Positions 1 through 8,965 of a stretch of 64,000 nt of DNA are shown piece after piece (within the stretch, counting starts at the first letter, position 1; each line of letters starts with the position of its first letter). The DNA is from Aquisphaera giovannonii (GTDB lineage: Bacteria > Planctomycetota > Planctomycetia > Isosphaerales > Isosphaeraceae). The position numbers were made by a program, and so were the translations under genes. The DNA lies in contig NZ_CP042997.1 of the NCBI RefSeq assembly GCF_008087625.1, positions 248,001 through 312,000 on the forward strand. The letters are read 5' to 3'. Below the pieces are notes generated by a model. That model did no database searches, was not told where the DNA came from, and saw only the letters and a list, made by a program, of their open reading frames with translations.

Positions 1-1270
1 CATGCTCGTCCTGCTCTCGATGTTCAACCCCGTGGTCCGCTCGCTGCGGGCCATCCAGCAGGTCAGCGGGCTCCGCAACGTGCAGCGCAAGCTCGGCTGC
101 TCGCGGGCGTCGCTGGGCTCGCTGTCGGAGGCCGTGGAGGTCTTCGAGCCGGGCCGCCTCCTGGGGATCATCGACGCCCTGGCCGCCGACGCCGGGCCGG
201 TCCGCGACGTCCGCCAGGGCCACCTGGCGCACGCGCTGACGGCGGTCGACGGCAGCGTCGTCAAGACGCTCAAGTCGATCACCGAGGCCGCCTTCATGGG
301 CGACAAGAACGGCGGCTCGCACAGCGGCTGGCGGCTGCACACCCACTTCGACATCGACCGCGGCGTGCCGGTGCGGATCGACGTCACCCGCGCCTCCAAC
401 AGCGGCAAGGACGACGAGAAGAACCGGCTCCGCGACCGACTGGAGCCGGACCATTGCTACGTCATGGACCGGTGGTACGCCCAGTTCACCCTCTTCCGCG
501 ACATCGTCGCGGCCGGCAGCAGCTACGTCTGCCGGGTCCGCGACAACACCAACCTCATGGACGTGGTCGAGGAGCGGCCGGTCACCGAGGCGGCGAAGGC
601 CGCCGGGGTGATCCGCGACGTCGTCGTGAACCTCGGCGGCGATCGGAAGGAAGGCGAGCGGCCGGGCCACCCGGTGCGGATCGTGATGGTGAGGACGACG
701 CCGCACACGAAGCGAGGCGGCCGCAAGGGCGGCACGGCGGGCCCGTCCAGCGACGGCATCCTGCGGATCGCCACGAGCCTCCTCGACGTGCCGGCCGAGA
801 TTATCGCGAATATATACAAGCATAGGTGGACGATCGAGCTGTTCTTCCGGTTCTTCAAGCACGTGCTCGGCTGCCGGCGGCTGCTGAGCACGCACGAGGC
901 GGGGATCGAGATCCAGGCGTACTGCGCCATCATCGCGTGCCTGCTGATCAGCCTGTGGACGGAGCGGAAGCCGACGCTGCGGACCTACGAGATGATCTGC
1001 CACTACTTCACGGGGCTGGCGGGCCTGGACGAGTTGGTGGCGCACCTGGAGGGGCTGAAGCGGGCCGAAGAAGCGAAGCGTGCGGCCTCCTGAGCACGCG
1101 GCTCGATGCCGAGCCCGCGGCGTTCGCCGCTGCGCGTTGCTATCGCGCCGCGGCCGATGCACCCGCCCCGAGGGCCTCGATCGGCCGCCCGGACGTCGCC
1201 TCAGCGATCCCCGGAGGGGGCCCGCCGCGGGCCCAGCCCCGCAGAGCAATCGGCGGGCCGAACACTATTG
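1..1270 (+). mobile_element. IS4-family insertion sequence, copy A, cut by the left window edge
   Basis: The element holds one DDE transposase gene and ends at 1270 with GCCGAACACTATTG, the exact inverted repeat of the left end of the complete copy at 50491-51987. Over the shared part the two copies differ at only a few bases: AATATATAC here against AACATATAC there, one G/A difference in the 3' non-coding tail, and one G in a run near 1050. Outside the end lies GGGACATTCC, which opens the neighbouring Y1 transposase element. The near identity points to recent movement. Confidence 0.85.
2..1093 (+). CDS. IS4-family transposase (5'-truncated by window edge)
   Basis: DDE transposase that cuts and pastes its own insertion sequence. 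By comparison with the full copy at 50703-51911, about 48 N-terminal residues lie left of the window. The first catalytic Asp is in TAVDGS, the second in YVMDRWY, and the IS4 signature Y-x2-R-x3-E-x6-K is seen in YKHRWTIELFFRFFK. Here the C-terminus ends in LEGLKRAEEAKRAAS. The other copy has lost one G in a GGGG run and stops right after LEG, so this copy probably keeps the ancestral end. Confidence 0.88.
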   Translation: MLVLLSMFNPVVRSLRAIQQVSGLRNVQRKLGCSRASLGSLSEAVEVFEPGRLLGIIDALAADAGPVRDVRQGHLAHALTAVDGSVVKTLKSITEAAFMGDKNGGSHSGWRLHTHFDIDRGVPVRIDVTRASNSGKDDEKNRLRDRLEPDHCYVMDRWYAQFTLFRDIVAAGSSYVCRVRDNTNLMDVVEERPVTEAAKAAGVIRDVVVNLGGDRKEGERPGHPVRIVMVRTTPHTKRGGRKGGTAGPSSDGILRIATSLLDVPAEIIANIYKHRWTIELFFRFFKHVLGCRRLLSTHEAGIEIQAYCAIIACLLISLWTERKPTLRTYEMICHYFTGLAGLDELVAHLEGLKRAEEAKRAAS

Positions 1271-2071
1271 GGGACATTCCTAAATATCGCAGCAGCCTAC
1301 GTAGTCTGGGTGGTATCGTCCTCCCCTACCGCGTCCTCCACGCGCACCCTGCGCGGCCTGCCGCGGGGCTGGAGGCTGTATTCGAGGCCCAGGAGCCGCG
1401 CCGTGTCGCGGGTCCAGGCGTCGGCGCCGTAGGGGCGGTCCCGCTTCACGGAGAGGCGGATGGCGGCCAGCTCGGCGTCGGTCATCGGGGCGTTGACGAA
1501 CGCCAGCCAGTCGGCGCCCCGAGGCGCGGGGCCGGGGTCCAGGGCCGGGCCGTCGGCGAAGGTGCGGAGGCTCGACCAGGGCCAGGCCTCGGCACGCTCG
1601 GCGAGGCCGGCCCGCAGGGCGTTGCGCTCGACGTAGCGGATGACCCGCAGCAGGTGCTCGTCCTCCTGGATCGGGAAGGCCTTGAACCGGCCCTGCCAGA
1701 CGTGGCCGCTGCTGTGGTAGTGGCGCAGGTACCGCCTCACGTGCGAGGTCATCAGCCAGTGCATCCAGCGGCTGAGGTCGCCGTCCTCGCGGGGCCAGAG
1801 CACCAGGTGGAAGTGATTGGGCAGCAGGCAGTACGCCAGCACCCGCATCGGCACGCGGACCATCGCCTCCGCGGCGATCGCCAGGAAGGCCTCGAAGTCG
1901 GCCGGCTTGTGGAAGACCTCGGCCCTCGCGTTGCCGCGGTTCATGACGTGGTAGCAGTAGCCGCCGGCCGACGCCCGCGCCGATCGTGGCATTCGATCGC
2001 CTCCCGCTCGTCATGCCATCTGGAAAACCACCTATACTCTATATCTTGCCTCGTATATTAGCAATGTCCCC
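1270..2071 (-). mobile_element. REP-associated tyrosine transposase (RAYT) element
   Basis: A Y1-transposase gene is bounded by inverted copies of one short sequence: GGGGACATTCCTAAATAT at 1270-1287 and, on the opposite strand, GGGGACATTGCTAATAT at 2055-2071. Short GGGGACA motifs next to RAYT genes are common in bacteria. The left boundary abuts the IS4 end at 1270, so the two elements sit back to back. No target duplication was seen. Confidence 0.65.
1297..1992 (-). CDS. REP-associated tyrosine transposase (Y1_Tnp)
   Basis: A 231-residue single-domain HUH endonuclease of the RAYT/TnpA-REP family, which nicks single-stranded DNA through a Tyr. The His pair is in LPNHFHLVLW (around residue 60), and the likely catalytic Tyr is in IRYVERNALRAGL (around residue 120). 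The N-terminal YCYHVMNRGN block is typical. RAYTs are tied to REP palindromes, and GGGAGAGG-type palindromes do occur in this window (12913-12943, 16690-16710, 56851-56873, 57106-57129). That these are its substrates is inference. Confidence 0.88.
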   Translation of the reverse strand: MPRSARASAGGYCYHVMNRGNARAEVFHKPADFEAFLAIAAEAMVRVPMRVLAYCLLPNHFHLVLWPREDGDLSRWMHWLMTSHVRRYLRHYHSSGHVWQGRFKAFPIQEDEHLLRVIRYVERNALRAGLAERAEAWPWSSLRTFADGPALDPGPAPRGADWLAFVNAPMTDAELAAIRLSVKRDRPYGADAWTRDTARLLGLEYSLQPRGRPRRVRVEDAVGEDDTTQTT

Positions 2072-2243
2072 TTTTTGATGGTGGGCGCTTGACAGGCGTG
2101 GGGCGGGATGGTGCGCTGGGCGTCTCGATCGTCTGAAGGGGAATGATCGGCCATTGAGCGAGAGAGAGCCTGGGAGATCCTCGGCGAACCCGCCGGCCCG
2201 GGCGGGGCGACGAGAGACGAGTCGAGTCGAGAGGAGGTCGTCG

Positions 2244-2918
2244 TTGTCGCAGCGGGTCCCGCCTCAGCACGTCGCGGTCTTCGGTCGGCCGGGGAGCGGC
2301 AAGAGTAGCCTGGCCGAGCGCCTGAGCGCCGATCACGGGTATGCCCTGGTGCGCACCGGCGAGCTCCTCCGCCAGGCGGTCCGCCGCCGGGACTCCCTCG
2401 GGAGCCCGGTCGAGGGGTATCTCAAATCGGGCGCCCTCGTGCCCGACGACGTGGTCGCCGCCCTGGTCGCGCGGGCCGTCGCGGACGTCGGGGACGGGCG
2501 ACTCCTGTTCGACGGCTTCCCCCGGACGCTGAGCCAGGTCGGGATCCTCGACGCGTGGGAACGCGAGAAGGGCTACCGGGTCGACTGCTTCCTCGACGTG
2601 GATATCCGCCGCGAGGCGGCGATCGCGCGGATGGGCGGCCGTCGCGTCTGCCCGGCCTGCGGGGCGACCTACCACATGGTGAGCCACCCCCCGCTCCACG
2701 ACGAGACGTGCGACCTCGACGGCACCCGACTCGAGCGTCGCAAGGACGACGACCCCGAGGTCATCGAGGCCCGCCAGCGCGTCTTCGAGGAGTCCACGGA
2801 GCCGGTCGTCGCTCACTACAGGACGCACGCCCCGGGCCGCTTCCGCCGGGTCGACGGGGAGAAACCCCTCGACGCCGTCTATGCCGAGTCCCTCCGGGCC
2901 CTCGCCCTCGACGCGTGA
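2244..2918 (+). CDS. adk: Adenylate kinase-like nucleoside monophosphate kinase
   Basis: Probably phosphorylates AMP with ATP in the cytoplasm. The P-loop GRPGSGKS is followed by RTGELLR (NMP-binding) and LFDGFPRT. The LID has a zinc-finger form, CPACG then CDLDG, followed by RKDDDPE, as in long-type adenylate kinases. I chose TTG at 2244 because GAGGAGG sits 7 bases upstream, giving 224 residues, near the usual 215. A TTG at 2154 would add 30 low-complexity residues. The P-loop ends GKSS instead of the usual GKGT, so this may be a paralogue of the housekeeping enzyme. Confidence 0.82.
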   Translation: MSQRVPPQHVAVFGRPGSGKSSLAERLSADHGYALVRTGELLRQAVRRRDSLGSPVEGYLKSGALVPDDVVAALVARAVADVGDGRLLFDGFPRTLSQVGILDAWEREKGYRVDCFLDVDIRREAAIARMGGRRVCPACGATYHMVSHPPLHDETCDLDGTRLERRKDDDPEVIEARQRVFEESTEPVVAHYRTHAPGRFRRVDGEKPLDAVYAESLRALALDA

Positions 2919-3422
2919 TGTCGTCCGGGCGGATCCCGATGGGAGATCCGGGAAAGGCGGGGCATGCCGAGATCGGTGAGGGCGTCGGCGATGCGCGGCG
3001 AGCCCTCCCCGATGCGTCGGGCCCCTTGGACGACGTGGCGGACAGGCCCTGAGACCTGTTCCTCGTGGTGTCGACCGCCTTCGCCGTCGGCGGAGCGTGG
3101 CCGTTGCGGGTAAAAGGGCGGGGGCAAACGGGGCGGCAAACGGTGCCATTCAGCTTTGGGGCAGACGGGGCCGCCTGGCTTTCATCCCTCTTCGCCCCGG
3201 GTGGCCGTCTCTGCTCGCGGCTCGCCCCCTTCGCTGGGCCTCCTTCGCCCGGCCCGCCTCATGACCTTCGACCTGTTCGGTGTACGCGTTCTTATTCGCG
3301 AAGATCATTCAAGCCGACGCCTGGAACCGCCGAAGGTGTTCGGGATGGCGTGCCGGTCTGTTCCCGCGATGTCGCGTGTGCGAGCGACCCGGGCCCGTCG
3401 GAGTCGGGCCGGAGGGCTGGGC
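2919..3422. other. Intergenic, no gene recognised
   Basis: No reading frame here has a convincing start or family. CGGATC at 2930-2935 and GATCCG at 2945-2950 form a small inverted repeat just after the kinase stop, a weak terminator candidate. The stretch around 3280-3310 is locally AT-richer and may hold the promoter of the porin gene. Confidence 0.4.
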
Positions 3423-4793
3423 GTGCAATCAGTCCGGTGCCGGAAGTTCATCGGCCTGCTGCTCGCTGCCTGGGCGTGCGTCCCCTCCAACCGGCTCGAG
3501 GCCGCGCAGGATCGGGGCGATACGCCGCCTGCCGCGGGCATTCCAGCCTATCCGCCGAATTTCGACCCCGGCCAGGAGGCCCCGGGGGGCGCCTGGACGC
3601 CGGTTCCCGAGCCGGACCCTTATCCGGACGGCCCCGAAGCCAGCCGATTCCTCCTCGGCGATGACTTCCCCTTCCGCTCGCTGCGGGAAGGAACGGGCTT
3701 CTCCTTCTACACCTCGTTCACCCAGTTCGAGCAAGGGGTGGCATCCGGCGGGCTCCGAGACGGGGCCCGCTGGGGCGGCAAGTTCGACATGCTGGCGCAC
3801 CTCGACACGGAGGGCGCGGGCCTCTGGCGAGGCGGCATGCTCGATCTCTTCGCCGAATCGCGCCTCGGCCAGTCGATCGAGGGCTTCTCGGGCTCGCTGT
3901 CGCCCGCGAATCTGGCCATGTATTTCCCCGTGCCGGATGCCCAGGTCACGGCGATCACCGGGCTGAAGTTCACGCAGGAGATCACGGACCGCGCGGGGCT
4001 CTTCTTCGGCAAGCTGAACGCCCTCAACGGCGACCGCGAGAGGTTCCTCAAGTATCCCCTCACGTCGCGGTTCTGGAACGCCGCCTTCAACTTCAACCTG
4101 GCCCTGGATCGATACCCGTATTCCGCCCCCGGCGCCGGCTTCTACTACGTCCCGGAACGCGGCCCCTCGCTCGCGTTCCTGGCCCTCGACTCGTACGATT
4201 CCCCTCGCACGACCGGGCTCGAGAAGCTCTTCCGCAACGGGGCCTTCCTCTATGCCGAGGCGAAGCAGAAGACCGAATTCTTCGGCCTGCCGGGGAAGCA
4301 CACCCTGGCGACGCTGTGGGGCACGGGTGCCTTCGCGGACCTCGCCCCGGCCTCGTTCATCGACCTCCCGCAGGGCGCCGTCCCGGCCCCGAAGAGGCGC
4401 GGCACCTGGACGGTGCTCTGGAACATGGAGCAGCGCTTGTTCGTCGATCCCGCGATTCCGGACCGCGGCGTGGGCCTGTACGTCCAGACGGGCCTGGGCG
4501 ACGGCAATCCGAACCCGACCCGCTGGTTCCTGAGCGTCGCCCTCTGCGGCAACGTCCCGATCGCCGGCCGCGAGGGGGACACCGCGGGCCTGGGATACTA
4601 CAACCTCGGCCTCAGCCAGCAGGCCAAGGACATCCTCCCCGGGCTCCGGGACGAGCCCGGCGGCGAGCTCTTCTACAACCTGCGCCTCGCCCCCGGCTGC
4701 CACCTCACGCCGGACCTCCAGTTCGTCCGCCCCGGATTCACGCCCATCCGAGACGCCCTCATCCTGGGCCTCCGGCTCAAGGCCGATTTCTGA
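3423..4793 (+). CDS. OprB-type carbohydrate-selective porin
   Basis: Predicted outer-membrane beta-barrel for sugar uptake. GTG at 3423 has GGAGG 7 bases upstream and starts a clean signal peptide (CRKFIGLLLAAWACVPSN, cleavage near EAAQ), giving 456 residues. ATGs at 3345 and 3369 would add an Arg-rich leader. The body shows OprB features: a conserved AFNFNLALDRYPYSAPGAG block, alternating aromatic strands, YVQTGLGDGNPNP, and a terminal LRLKADF ending in Phe, the usual signal for barrel assembly. The gene stands alone. Confidence 0.8.
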   Translation: MQSVRCRKFIGLLLAAWACVPSNRLEAAQDRGDTPPAAGIPAYPPNFDPGQEAPGGAWTPVPEPDPYPDGPEASRFLLGDDFPFRSLREGTGFSFYTSFTQFEQGVASGGLRDGARWGGKFDMLAHLDTEGAGLWRGGMLDLFAESRLGQSIEGFSGSLSPANLAMYFPVPDAQVTAITGLKFTQEITDRAGLFFGKLNALNGDRERFLKYPLTSRFWNAAFNFNLALDRYPYSAPGAGFYYVPERGPSLAFLALDSYDSPRTTGLEKLFRNGAFLYAEAKQKTEFFGLPGKHTLATLWGTGAFADLAPASFIDLPQGAVPAPKRRGTWTVLWNMEQRLFVDPAIPDRGVGLYVQTGLGDGNPNPTRWFLSVALCGNVPIAGREGDTAGLGYYNLGLSQQAKDILPGLRDEPGGELFYNLRLAPGCHLTPDLQFVRPGFTPIRDALILGLRLKADF

Positions 4794-5065
4794 GAACACG
4801 CCAGCGGATGGGGGTGGGGTGAGCGGTGCGGCTCCCGCTCGTTGCGGAGGCCGGCGTGGGCGGCCTCATCGCGGAGCATCTCGGCGGTGGCGACGCTCCG
4901 GCCGACGCGGCGGGAGCGAACTCGGACGGCCGTCAGTCAGGGCACCCCCTCATCGGCGTTCCCGCTCCGGCCGGCGCGGCGAAACCTCCGATCGGGGCCT
5001 TGCCTCATCGGCGGCCCCGACCGGCGATTTGCCTGACGCGAGAGGCCGGGTTGCGGGACCACGCC

Positions 5066-7648
5066 TCACGCGGTCGGGGGGGCGGTCACGGTGGCGACGC
5101 CCGTGGTCGTGGCCTTGCGGTTGTTGCCGTCGGTGACCTGGACGGTGAACGTGTAGTTGCCGGTGACGAGATACGTATGCGTGCCCAGGACGATGAACGA
5201 CTGCGGCCCGCTCGTGTTGACGGTGGTGATCGGCGTGGTGATGCCGTCGCCCCAGTCGATGGAGGCGGTGAAGTCGCTCGGGCTCACGCCGGGGTCGGCG
5301 TCCGTGAACGTCGCCACGGTCGCGTTGGTGAACGCCTCGTTGACCGTCGCCGAGATCGCCTGGGACGTCAGGTCCTGGGGGCCGCCCGCGTTGTCCTGGG
5401 ACGTCACGGTGGCGGTGCCGCTGGCCGAGCCCTGCGCGTTCTCCGGGCCGTTGACGGCGATCGAGATGGGGTACGATCCGGCGGTCGCGTACGCGTGGCC
5501 CCCCTGGATGCTGTAGGTCCCCGGCCCGGTGGACGTGATCACGCCGGCCGACGCGGCGGTGCCGTCTCCCCAGTTGATCGTCGCCCCGAAGCTGCTCGCG
5601 GGCAGGCCGGCGCCGGACGAGGTGAAGTTGGCCACGACCTGGTTGGCGAACGCCTGGCCGGCCGCGGCGGAGACCGCCTGCGGCGACACGGTGATCGTCG
5701 GCGCGACGCCGATCGTGATCGTCTTGTCGGTGTTGGATTGCCCCTGGGTGGTCTGGATGCTCACCGGCAGGTCCACGCCGGGCGTGTTCGGCGCCACGAC
5801 CTGGATCTCGGTGTCGCTGAGGACCGTGTAGTTGGCCGGATTCACCTGCTGGCCCCCGACCAGGACGGCGCTGATGAGCGGGGCGTACAGGCCCGCGCCC
5901 TCGATCGTGAACGAATCGCCCGGCCTCACGGTCGTCGGGCTCACGCCCGTCACCTGAGGCTTGGCGAGCGTGAAGGTGTTGCCGAACGGGAGCGGGACGG
6001 AGGACGTCACGGTGCCGTTCACCATCCACTGCGACCCGAACGTAGGCGGGGTGGTGGTGAGCGGGTTGTTGTAGCCGAGGCCGGCGTTGGTCTCGAACGC
6101 CAGTCCGGTCGGGTTCTGCGCGTAGTTTGCGAACGGCACCTCCCAGATCCAGCCGGTCACGAAGGTCATCGTCTGGCTCGGCTGGGGCAGGTTCTGGTAG
6201 CCGACGTTGAACGACCACGCGGTCTTGCTGGTGGCGGGATCCCCGAGATAGGTGACCGTCAGCGGCGGCACGGTCTTCGTGGTGGAATTGGAGATCGTCA
6301 GCCCGACGGTGAGCCCCGCGTTGGGCCCCTGCGCCGCGTTGAATCCCACGCTGCCGCCGATCGAGAAGCTCACGCCGCTGGTGACGCTCGAGGTGGTCTC
6401 GGTCGTCTGCGGGCTGGGGGACAGCGTCAGCACCCCGGACGTGGTGGCGAGCCCCGTGAGCTGGTTGATCGCGTAATTCCCCCACTCGGCCTGGACGTAA
6501 TTGAACGGCGGGGTGCCGGCCTGGCCGATCGCCGGCGCGGCGATGAAGTTGTCGACCTCCTGGGTGATGTAGTAGAGGTCCTGGCTATTCGCGAACGACC
6601 GGGCGGCGTAGGCGACGTTGACGATCTGGACGGCGTCGCCGTGCGTGTTCGACTGGAGGGTGCTCGACTGGTACGCCGAGGCGAGCTGGACGAGGTTGTT
6701 GGTCGCGTCGGTGAGCGTCACCGAGGGGGCCATGGGCGTGGGCGTGAAGACGGTCGCCAGGTGCAGGCGGTCCCCCTGCTGGCGGGCCCGCATCCCGGCC
6801 GCCCGCAGGCCCGGCCTGAGCCTGGGGCCCTGGACCGGGGCCATGACGTCGATGCTGTAGAGCGTCTGGCCGTCCTGGGCGACCTTCCGGAACGAGACCA
6901 GGTCGGCCTTCGCGAGCCCGGCGGCGAAGGCCACCGGCCTCGGGTCGCCGAGCAGGCCGGCCAGCGTGTCGGCGTCGGCCTGGGTCGCGTTGGCGATGGA
7001 GATCGTCTGGCCGGCGTCGTAGCTCCCCTTCAGCAGCCCGGCGATCCGCGCGTTGTTCAGGTCCCCCGCGCCGACGACCGCCGGCCCCCCGACCTGGAGC
7101 CGCTGGACCGAGTACGCCCCCGACAGCCGCCGGAGCCCCGCCCCCGAGGCCGACAGGCCGACCTGGACGGTCCCCAGCGTCTTGAGGAAGACCTGCCGCG
7201 ACCGCCCGGGGCCGCCGTCGAACGTGTCGCGGCCCGGCGTCCCGACCAGCGTGTCGAACCCGTCCCCGCCGACGAGGGCGTTGACGCCGGAGCCCCCGCG
7301 CAGGTTGTCATTCCCCGCCTGGCCGTCGATCCGCGTCCGCACGGTGATCCGCGGATCCACCGCGATGACGTCCCCCCCCGCCCCGCCGCTGATGTCGATC
7401 TCGGCGACGGGCCCGAACCGGCCGAGCTGCCTCCCATTGGCGACGACCCGGACCGTCCCCACGCTCTCCGTCGGCAGCACCTGGATCCGGTCCGCCCTCG
7501 GCGTCCCCGCGATCATCAGGACGTTGCCGACGACGGTCGCACTCGGGCTCGCCGACGCGTCCATGACCCGTCGTGCCTCCAACGATTCCATGCGAGGGCG
7601 AGCGGCGTGGACCATCCGCCTGGCGTCTCGACGCGGGGACTTGGACAT
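5066..7648 (-). CDS. Large secreted LEPR-XLL-type protein with RTX-like, IPT/TIG and PKD-like repeats
   Basis: About 860 residues from ATG 7648 (GGAG 9 bases upstream). The N-terminus ends in PRMESLEARRVMDA, which resembles the planctomycete LEPR-XLL surface-protein motif. Next comes a short calcium-binding-like stretch (GQAGNDNLRGGSG, LVGGDGFDTLVG), a long region of unknown fold, an IPT/TIG immunoglobulin-like domain around VTGVSPTTVRPGDSFTIEG, then two PKD-like repeats with matching INWGDGT and IDWGDGI cores. A cell-surface or extracellular adhesive role is inferred from the architecture. The start at 7804 would only add a low-complexity leader. Confidence 0.7.
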   Translation of the reverse strand: MSKSPRRDARRMVHAARPRMESLEARRVMDASASPSATVVGNVLMIAGTPRADRIQVLPTESVGTVRVVANGRQLGRFGPVAEIDISGGAGGDVIAVDPRITVRTRIDGQAGNDNLRGGSGVNALVGGDGFDTLVGTPGRDTFDGGPGRSRQVFLKTLGTVQVGLSASGAGLRRLSGAYSVQRLQVGGPAVVGAGDLNNARIAGLLKGSYDAGQTISIANATQADADTLAGLLGDPRPVAFAAGLAKADLVSFRKVAQDGQTLYSIDVMAPVQGPRLRPGLRAAGMRARQQGDRLHLATVFTPTPMAPSVTLTDATNNLVQLASAYQSSTLQSNTHGDAVQIVNVAYAARSFANSQDLYYITQEVDNFIAAPAIGQAGTPPFNYVQAEWGNYAINQLTGLATTSGVLTLSPSPQTTETTSSVTSGVSFSIGGSVGFNAAQGPNAGLTVGLTISNSTTKTVPPLTVTYLGDPATSKTAWSFNVGYQNLPQPSQTMTFVTGWIWEVPFANYAQNPTGLAFETNAGLGYNNPLTTTPPTFGSQWMVNGTVTSSVPLPFGNTFTLAKPQVTGVSPTTVRPGDSFTIEGAGLYAPLISAVLVGGQQVNPANYTVLSDTEIQVVAPNTPGVDLPVSIQTTQGQSNTDKTITIGVAPTITVSPQAVSAAAGQAFANQVVANFTSSGAGLPASSFGATINWGDGTAASAGVITSTGPGTYSIQGGHAYATAGSYPISIAVNGPENAQGSASGTATVTSQDNAGGPQDLTSQAISATVNEAFTNATVATFTDADPGVSPSDFTASIDWGDGITTPITTVNTSGPQSFIVLGTHTYLVTGNYTFTVQVTDGNNRKATTTGVATVTAPPTA

Positions 7649-7974
7649 GAGATCACTCCAGTTGGTCAATCTTGGTGGGGGGAAACCGGAGGGCGACCGG
7701 GCCCGCAAACGGCCGCGGCCCGACCTTGCCCGGCACGTCCGGCGACGCATCCGGGCCGGCACTCCGGCGGCTTGCCTATCGGCGAGGAGTCGCGACGTCC
7801 GCACGAGGGGTCTCGCGATTCACTCACGACTCCTTGCACAGGCAAATGACGTGCCCTGGACGTCTGGGGAATCTGCGCGGCCTTCGGGGCGAAGGCATTC
7901 GGGCCTTCGGGGCGGGGACATTCAGGGGAGGGCGCATTCGGGGGGCGGGCGGACGGGGTGGGGCTGGGAGGGGC
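7649..7974. other. Intergenic, upstream region of the large secreted protein
   Basis: G-rich runs at 7860-7980 (ggggcgggga-type). No credible coding frame, hairpin or family was seen. Confidence 0.4.
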
Positions 7975-8310
7975 TCAGGCCCCCGGGCCGCGCAGCCGGC
8001 GGTGCCTGGCGCGGGCGGCCACGGCGCGGAGGGGCCCGACGGTGCCGTCGGCGCGAGGGGCCCGGCCCACGCACTCGAACTTCTGCCGGGCGGCCGCCAC
8101 GCCCGAGGAGATGATCCTCGACTCCGCCCCGAACTCCAGCCGTTCTCGGCCGGCCGCCAGGACGTCAAGGCGAGCGGGCGGATCGTGGTGGGGGGAGGAG
8201 GGCTGCCGCCCGACCGCGGCCTCCTTGCGTGGCCGGAGGCCGTACTCCGGGACGCGCCGCCGGGCCGTGTGGTGCGCCCGGGGGCCCTGCTTCGGGCCCC
8301 TCCGGATCAC
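7975..8310 (-). CDS. Hypothetical protein, coupled to its upstream neighbour
   Basis: 111 residues with a strongly GC-rich third codon position, as in real genes here. The GTG start at 8310 overlaps the stop of the upstream gene in a GTGA arrangement, which suggests translational coupling. The product is Arg-rich and basic, with a middle segment LEFGAESRIISSGVAAARQKFECVG that looks folded. No domain was recognised. It could still be a spurious frame, since the N-terminal third is low in complexity. Confidence 0.4.
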   Translation of the reverse strand: MIRRGPKQGPRAHHTARRRVPEYGLRPRKEAAVGRQPSSPHHDPPARLDVLAAGRERLEFGAESRIISSGVAAARQKFECVGRAPRADGTVGPLRAVAARARHRRLRGPGA

Positions 8311-8534
8311 GCGGGATTGCCGCGGAGCTGCACGCCCAGGCGGCCAGGGCGGATGAACACCCCTTCGTCGTCCCGCTTGAGGAAGCGGACGAGCTTGAAC
8401 CGGCCGCGATTCTCGAGGACGATCGCCCGGAACTGGTCGTCGGTCAGCTTCAACCCCGTCGTGCCCCGGATGAACTCGAAGCCGTGGGGCCTCCGGCGGA
8501 CGGCCTCCGCGATCCTGCTCGCCTCGTCCGACAT
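8307..8534 (-). CDS. Small hypothetical protein
   Basis: 75 residues from an ATG with GGAGGAG 7 bases upstream, a strong start. Sequence such as GLKLTDDQFRAIVLENRGRF and RFLKRDDEGVFIRPGRLG reads as a compact alpha/beta protein. There are no Cys, membrane or signal segments, so it is probably cytoplasmic. I do not recognise the family. It is the first gene of a likely two-gene unit with the frame ending at 7975. Confidence 0.6.
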   Translation of the reverse strand: MSDEASRIAEAVRRRPHGFEFIRGTTGLKLTDDQFRAIVLENRGRFKLVRFLKRDDEGVFIRPGRLGVQLRGNPA

Positions 8535-8659
8535 CGCCGCTCCTCCTCGTGATGGCCCGGTCGGGTCACCCGGGCGGCCGTCGCGGGCTGGGCTGGGCTG
8601 TCGCGGCCTCTCGATGCGCGAGCGGGATGGCTTCGCCGGCCCGGGCTCGCGTTGGGGGA

Positions 8660-8965
8660 TCAGGCGCCGCCCGTGAAGTCGATGAGCTCGGGGCGGCCGT
8701 CGCGGCCCTTCCTGATGACGGCCAGGATGCGGCCGTCGCGCCAGACGGCCATGTCCCGCGCGTCGGTCCCGTCGGGGTCGTCGAAGTCTCGCAACAGGTC
8801 GCTGATCACGTCCTTGAGGGTGTAGTCCCGCGTGGGGCTGGAGGCCTCGGGCTGCATGAAATACATGTCGCCGTAGGAGCACATCCACTCGTCGCCGTTG
8901 AAGACCTGGAAGACCCGGCGTCGATACTCGGCGCGCAAGCCCGCGCGGCCCAACTTGCCTTCCAT
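8660..8965 (-). CDS. Small hypothetical protein
   Basis: 101 residues with AAGGAG 7 bases before the ATG. It contains YRRRVFQVFNGDEWMCSYGD, then a C-terminal strand pair around MAVWRDGRILAVIRKGRDGRPELIDF. No signal peptide or membrane segment. The family was not recognised. It lies on the same strand as 8307-8534, about 125 bases upstream of it, so the three small genes may be one transcript. Confidence 0.6.
   Translation of the reverse strand: MEGKLGRAGLRAEYRRRVFQVFNGDEWMCSYGDMYFMQPEASSPTRDYTLKDVISDLLRDFDDPDGTDARDMAVWRDGRILAVIRKGRDGRPELIDFTGGA

Noticed and set aside
5066-7849. Long reading frames on the plus strand (including one of about 1000 codons) opposite the secreted protein
   Set aside because: They mirror a well-supported minus-strand gene with a signal motif and repeat domains; in 70% GC DNA the antisense frame is often open.
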